DNA from: Butyrivibrio sp.
GTDB taxonomy: Bacteria > Bacillota > Clostridia > Lachnospirales > Lachnospiraceae
NCBI GenBank assembly: GCA_015056565.1
Contig: SVGB01000025.1
Location: forward strand, 1 to 36,693
DNA: 36,693 nt
Reading direction: 5' to 3'
The notes beneath the pieces are model-generated. The model had not been told where the DNA came from. It searched no databases and saw nothing but the letters and a program-made list of their open reading frames with translations. Within the stretch, counting starts at the first letter, position 1, and every line of letters starts with the position of its first letter. The translations under genes were made by a program, and so were the position numbers. Positions 33,424-36,693 of the stretch are shown here, piece after piece.

Positions 33424-35598
33424 TCATCTTTTTTCAGGAATCTCGTCTTTTCCGGTGAATAGGTAGTCAGTTCTGAGGTAGCACTTACTTTTCACCAAAT
33501 TTACTGTTCTCATTTTAATATTATTAACTCTATTTTTAATCTTAGCTTTTTCTTTTAAATACTTCATTTGAGTCATTTTATTCTTTTTATCGTTTTTTCT
33601 TATGTCCAAATCATCCATTAGTCTTTTTTCTTCATCATTCGCATCCTTAACGTCCTTACGCATGCGCTCCCCAACGACTTTGCTAAACTCCATCATACGA
33701 GTGGTCCATTTGGCTTTATCATTTCTTTCGATAATTTTATCCTGATGCTTCTTTTTCAAGATTTTAATAACTTTCTGCACTTCGTTTAATCTGTCAATGA
33801 GAGCTCTTCGCTCATCTTTATCGAAAATATCGCAAAACTGAAAATGTATGATCTCAGGTGTCAGCTTCATTATGTTGTCCGCAAGTTCTTTCTCGATAGC
33901 AGGAGGCTGAAAAGAATTATCCACAACGATATTTCTGATCCGATTGTAACCACTCTTTCCCTCAATAAAAATATCAGAATATCTCAAAACTCCTCCGCAC
34001 ATATCGTTGTCTATGCCCGTAATATTGAGTACTTCACAACTTCCTGTCATCTTATCTTCTTTAATTGCTCCCAGGTAATTACTGGCATTTCTGTCTACCT
34101 GCCCCATGATGATGTCATAGATCTGAAGATTTAACAAACTCCTAAAAGCGTCTGCTGAATATCTGGTTTTAAAGACACTATGTTTACTATAATCGGACAG
34201 TACTACTCCAGAAGCTTCATCCATGAGGATTCCATGCATAGTCTTACCATTTATGATAACATCAGCAAGCTTGCTATCAGCTATCAGATTATGTCCTTCG
34301 CCGTTAAGCCCGAGAAGTTTTGCCATTCTGGCAGAAGCAACATTTCTTCTGGAAAGGTCAGCATTCTCCTTTATCATAGCACTACTAACAGCAATGTCAT
34401 GACATCTGGCCTTTTTACTGATCTCATGAAGTGTCTCGGAGACATACCCATAAACGCTGCCTATTTCATCTTTTTTTTCGATTATATTTCTTAAAGTAAT
34501 GATATGATTTTCAAGAACAGTATCTTTTTTCTCAAGTTTTTTTTCCTTATCATCAAGCACTTTTACTATGCCATCCATGATCTTATCAGGATCTCTGTGA
34601 TCATCAAAGAAGTCTCCAATAGAGTCAAAATCCTCAAACAAATATTTTAAGCAATCCATGACTGCCTTTAGCGCATTACTTCTTTGTGTGATTTTTGAGC
34701 TAAAATCTTCCTTATCCTTTTTTGTATGTCTGTTATCAGCTTCATATGCTCTAAGCTCATCTTGAGCTAAAGAAATGGCTTCACTAGTAAGTACGTCATA
34801 ATCATCGCTTGGAATTTTTTCAGTCTCCTTAAAGTATTGCTTCTTGCCGTTTTTTTCTACGATATATACCTTGGAAGTGCCAGCTCCGCCTATGGTTACT
34901 GTGGCTCCGTCGACTCCATCCTCAAATTTCTCAGTTCTGACATCCCTTAAGACATCAAGCCATGTTTTAAGTCCATTTTCCTCAGGTTTTGTACTTAGTT
35001 GTTCAACCCTTACAGAAAAACGAAGTGACTCTGTCTTTACCTGCTCAAAAATATCCTGTACCATCTGCTTTCTGGCTTTGCCTTCATCTGTCCAGGGATT
35101 GCGGTGCCTTAAATATTTCTCGCAAGAAAGACATATCTGCCTGAATTCTTTTTGGATCTCTTCTACCTTTTTAAGATCAACAACCTTGTCAAGCAAAGCA
35201 TCAAGCGCGTTCAGATGATCAAGGATCGGCTTCATACGCCATCTGGAAGGCGTTCTGCTCCCCTTCTTTTCAACCTTTCTATCCCCCTCAGTGGTTACAT
35301 ATGTGTATTTAGCGCTTCTTATCAGCTTTTCTTTACCACTAAAGACAGAAATTGTCCCGGGCATGTTGGCATCTACGATTTCTCTTTTCTCTGCCAATTC
35401 CTCATCGATGCCAATGTTAATGCCGTTTTCAGCCTCTTTATCTTTGTTTTCACGCTTCTGCGCATCCTTCCGGTTCTGATCAAAGGCCATATGATCAGCA
35501 TATTGCTGATCTTTCTGCTTAAAGCTGTTGTCAACTGTTATGTTTTTAAACACGTCCTGTTCTTCAGGTTTCCATGAATAGAGTTTCTCATCAGCCAT
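33424..35598 (-). CDS. Predicted atypical kinase-fold protein (PI3/4K- or HipA-like motifs), function unknown
   Basis: A 724-residue cytoplasmic protein I cannot place in a named family. Residues 235-257 read as a glycine-rich loop plus lysine (TIGGAGTSKVYIV then KKQYFK, Lys257). A charged helical insertion (about 262-410) follows. SRRNVASARMAKLLGL (416-431) is placed like the alpha-C helix, but Asn419 stands where related kinases have Glu. HGILMDEASGV (455-465) would be the hinge. GQVDRNASNYLG (499-510; Asp502, Asn507) matches the DRHxxN catalytic loop, and ITGIDND (526-532) the metal-binding Asp motif. The N-terminal 120 residues and C-terminal 130 residues are highly charged. Protein, lipid or small-molecule substrate cannot be told. 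Divergent from the GNAT-like gene with a shared control region. GAGGTGG precedes the ATG. Confidence 0.6.
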   Translation of the reverse strand: MADEKLYSWKPEEQDVFKNITVDNSFKQKDQQYADHMAFDQNRKDAQKRENKDKEAENGINIGIDEELAEKREIVDANMPGTISVFSGKEKLIRSAKYTYVTTEGDRKVEKKGSRTPSRWRMKPILDHLNALDALLDKVVDLKKVEEIQKEFRQICLSCEKYLRHRNPWTDEGKARKQMVQDIFEQVKTESLRFSVRVEQLSTKPEENGLKTWLDVLRDVRTEKFEDGVDGATVTIGGAGTSKVYIVEKNGKKQYFKETEKIPSDDYDVLTSEAISLAQDELRAYEADNRHTKKDKEDFSSKITQRSNALKAVMDCLKYLFEDFDSIGDFFDDHRDPDKIMDGIVKVLDDKEKKLEKKDTVLENHIITLRNIIEKKDEIGSVYGYVSETLHEISKKARCHDIAVSSAMIKENADLSRRNVASARMAKLLGLNGEGHNLIADSKLADVIINGKTMHGILMDEASGVVLSDYSKHSVFKTRYSADAFRSLLNLQIYDIIMGQVDRNASNYLGAIKEDKMTGSCEVLNITGIDNDMCGGVLRYSDIFIEGKSGYNRIRNIVVDNSFQPPAIEKELADNIMKLTPEIIHFQFCDIFDKDERRALIDRLNEVQKVIKILKKKHQDKIIERNDKAKWTTRMMEFSKVVGERMRKDVKDANDEEKRLMDDLDIRKNDKKNKMTQMKYLKEKAKIKNRVNNIKMRTVNLVKSKCYLRTDYLFTGKDEIPEKR

Positions 35599-35647
35599 GC
35601 CGCCACCTCAGTAAATGTTTCTTAGCAAATTTTTGTTTACCATATAG

Positions 35648-35676
35648 TTTATACGAACGATATCGTATAATGTAAA
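35648..35676. promoter_or_regulatory. Overlapping divergent promoters with a 22-bp inverted repeat
   Basis: Minus strand: -35 TTTACA (35671-35676), 17-base spacer, -10 TATAAA (35648-35653), for the kinase-like gene. Plus strand: -10 TATAAT (35666-35671) with a poor -35, for the GNAT-like gene. The inverted repeat TTATACGA-N6-TCGTATAA (35649-35670) spans both -10 elements and contains the perfect palindrome ACGATATCGT (35657-35666). A repressor bound here would block both genes. Confidence 0.7.
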
Positions 35677-35704
35677 TATATCATAATAAAAGAGGCAGTA
35701 AGAT

Positions 35705-36532
35705 ATGGTAACATTTACCGTTTTGCCAAATGAGGCTGAGGCCCTTTCAGATTTCTTTTCAGAAAAGAGCCGCAGTAATATTGGAAAAGAAGGATTCTAC
35801 ACAATTGGCGCATGCGATGACGAAGGCTTTGTGACAGGAGTCCTTCAGTTTTATGTTGATTTCAGCCAGGAGCATGGCTGCTTTGGTCTCCTTAGCCATA
35901 TGTATATACAGGATGAATTTAAAGATACCGAAACGGCTAAGACTCTCATTGACGAGTTCGAAAGTATCATGTCCGCCAGTGGTATTAAGGACAGGCTTAT
36001 TCATCTTCCTGCCATAGCCCCTAAGGACAGTTCCGATTTTTACAACAGCCTGGGCTTTGAGTTTGATGACAATGTCTTTTTTGTCTTTTCTTCAAGTGCA
36101 AAAGAGTTTGTCAAACACAAGGTAATTGAAAAAGCCTCCACAGAAGACATTAAGAGCATCGCAGATCTTGGCGATGACGGCTTTATTTTGCTTCAAAAAG
36201 CTGTAGGCTGCGAGAAGATTACCAAGTCCAAAAACATTTATGACCAGCAGATTTCCTCGTTTTTTGTCAAGGAAAAAGGCTGTGGTCTTTTCCTCATTAA
36301 GAGGCTGGACAACTGGCTCCTGGTTACCTCTTTTCTTGGATGCAACACAAAGGAGGTCAACTCCGACATTCTCTCCCTTATCGCCTACAGCGCAAAAAAG
36401 GCCCAGGACCTCTGCGGCCCTGATGCCCCTATCTATATCATCTGTAAAAAAGATTACTCTAAAGAGCTGATCACTCAGCTCTTTCCCGATGTACCTGCCA
36501 TGGAATATATGGAAGGTGTCATGATTCATTGA
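35705..36532 (+). CDS. GNAT-like acetyltransferase-fold protein, possibly tandem domain
   Basis: A 275-residue soluble protein. The first half (about 1-130) has the GNAT pattern: a strand GFVTGVLQFYVDF, LLSHMYIQDEFKDTETAKTLIDEFESIM in place of the acetyl-CoA loop and helix, and a final NSLGFEFDDNVFFVF strand. The canonical Q/RxxGxG/A pyrophosphate loop is replaced by EFKDTETA, so acetyl-CoA binding is uncertain. The second half (about 135-275) may be another, more degenerate GNAT copy. A weak RBS (AGAGG) lies 9-10 bases before the ATG. It is divergent from the kinase-like gene. A minor-function enzyme or a non-catalytic GNAT protein are both possible. Confidence 0.65.
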   Translation: MVTFTVLPNEAEALSDFFSEKSRSNIGKEGFYTIGACDDEGFVTGVLQFYVDFSQEHGCFGLLSHMYIQDEFKDTETAKTLIDEFESIMSASGIKDRLIHLPAIAPKDSSDFYNSLGFEFDDNVFFVFSSSAKEFVKHKVIEKASTEDIKSIADLGDDGFILLQKAVGCEKITKSKNIYDQQISSFFVKEKGCGLFLIKRLDNWLLVTSFLGCNTKEVNSDILSLIAYSAKKAQDLCGPDAPIYIICKKDYSKELITQLFPDVPAMEYMEGVMIH

Positions 36533-36552
36533 TTAACTTTTCCCCACGCAAC

Positions 36553-36587
36553 AAAAAAAGCTCAAAACACATATGTGCTTTAAGCTT
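36553..36587 (-). terminator. Intrinsic terminator downstream of tRNA-Glu
   Basis: Minus-strand stem AAGCTTAAAGCACA / TGTGTTTTGAGCTT: 14 pairs, two of them G-U, with a 2-base loop, followed by five further Ts. It lies about 30 bases past the tRNA 3' end. The plus strand has no T-run, so the GNAT-like gene is not clearly served. Confidence 0.85.
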
Positions 36588-36615
36588 CCGGGTTGGGCTG
36601 TTATTGCATTTGAAA

Positions 36616-36687
36616 TACCTCGTAGCGGAATCGAACCGCTGATTCTGCCGTGAGAGGGCAGCGTCTTAACCGCTTGACCAACGAGGC
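36616..36687 (-). tRNA. tRNA-Glu, anticodon CTC
   Basis: A 72-base cloverleaf with no intron. Acceptor arms GCCTCGT / ACGAGGT with a G1-U72 wobble and A73; D arm TTGGTCAAGCGGTTAAGAC; anticodon stem CTGCC/GGCAG closing the loop CTCTCAC (anticodon CTC, codon GAG); T arm AGCGG-TTCGATT-CCGCT. CCA is not encoded (the sequence continues TTTC), so it must be added after transcription. It could be the last member of a tRNA array extending beyond the window. Confidence 0.95.
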
Positions 36688-36693
36688 TTATCA

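Overview
The window looks like a conserved housekeeping segment of a Firmicutes chromosome, most likely Lachnospiraceae (Butyrivibrio/Pseudobutyrivibrio-like). This is inferred from gene order, protein style (acidic tails, C-terminally membrane-anchored surface protein, EAL protein) and Firmicutes-type Shine-Dalgarno sites and promoters. It is not proven by a marker gene. Nearly everything is on the minus strand, so transcription runs from high to low coordinates. Only two genes, at 27143-27517 and 35705-36532, are on the plus strand. No gap between genes exceeds 300 bases, and I saw no insertion sequence, phage gene or CRISPR array.

Region by region (in minus-strand transcription order): tRNA-Glu(CTC) with its own terminator (36553-36687). 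An accessory block (27143-36532) holds a GNAT-like protein diverging from a 724-aa protein that I read as an atypical kinase-fold enzyme. The two share a palindrome-containing promoter region. The block also holds a 1023-aa coiled-coil surface protein with a C-terminal membrane anchor, a PAS/degenerate-GGDEF protein with an N-terminal EAL phosphodiesterase domain, and a small membrane LysM protein. Next is the classical translation/transcription operon rimP-nusA-ylxR-ylxQ-infB-rbfA-nrnA-truB-ribF (18460-26944), with a strong promoter and an attenuator-like hairpin in its leader. Then come rpsO-pnp (15753-18304), a 138-bp inverted-repeat-bounded element of unknown nature, and prfC with a transglutaminase-like lipoprotein gene (12465-15554). 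The stretch asp23-nusB-ispA-dxs-tlyA-nadK-argR-recN-DUF1836-pcrA (1764-12404) covers envelope-stress/transcription factors, isoprenoid precursor synthesis, NAD(P), arginine control and DNA repair. The window ends with a small acidic membrane protein and a truncated TrmA/RlmD-type rRNA methyltransferase.

The most unusual signals are: (1) the divergent kinase-like/GNAT pair with a 22-bp operator-like inverted repeat overlapping both -10 elements; (2) the 138-bp inverted-repeat element between pnp and prfC; (3) terminator-like hairpins placed before rimP, truB and pnp, suggesting attenuation inside essential operons; (4) departures from the usual clostridial order (no xseA/xseB between nusB and ispA, no spoIVB/spo0A after recN); and (5) an EAL-first domain order with a dead GGDEF domain. 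All functions are read from sequence motifs. No database search was available.
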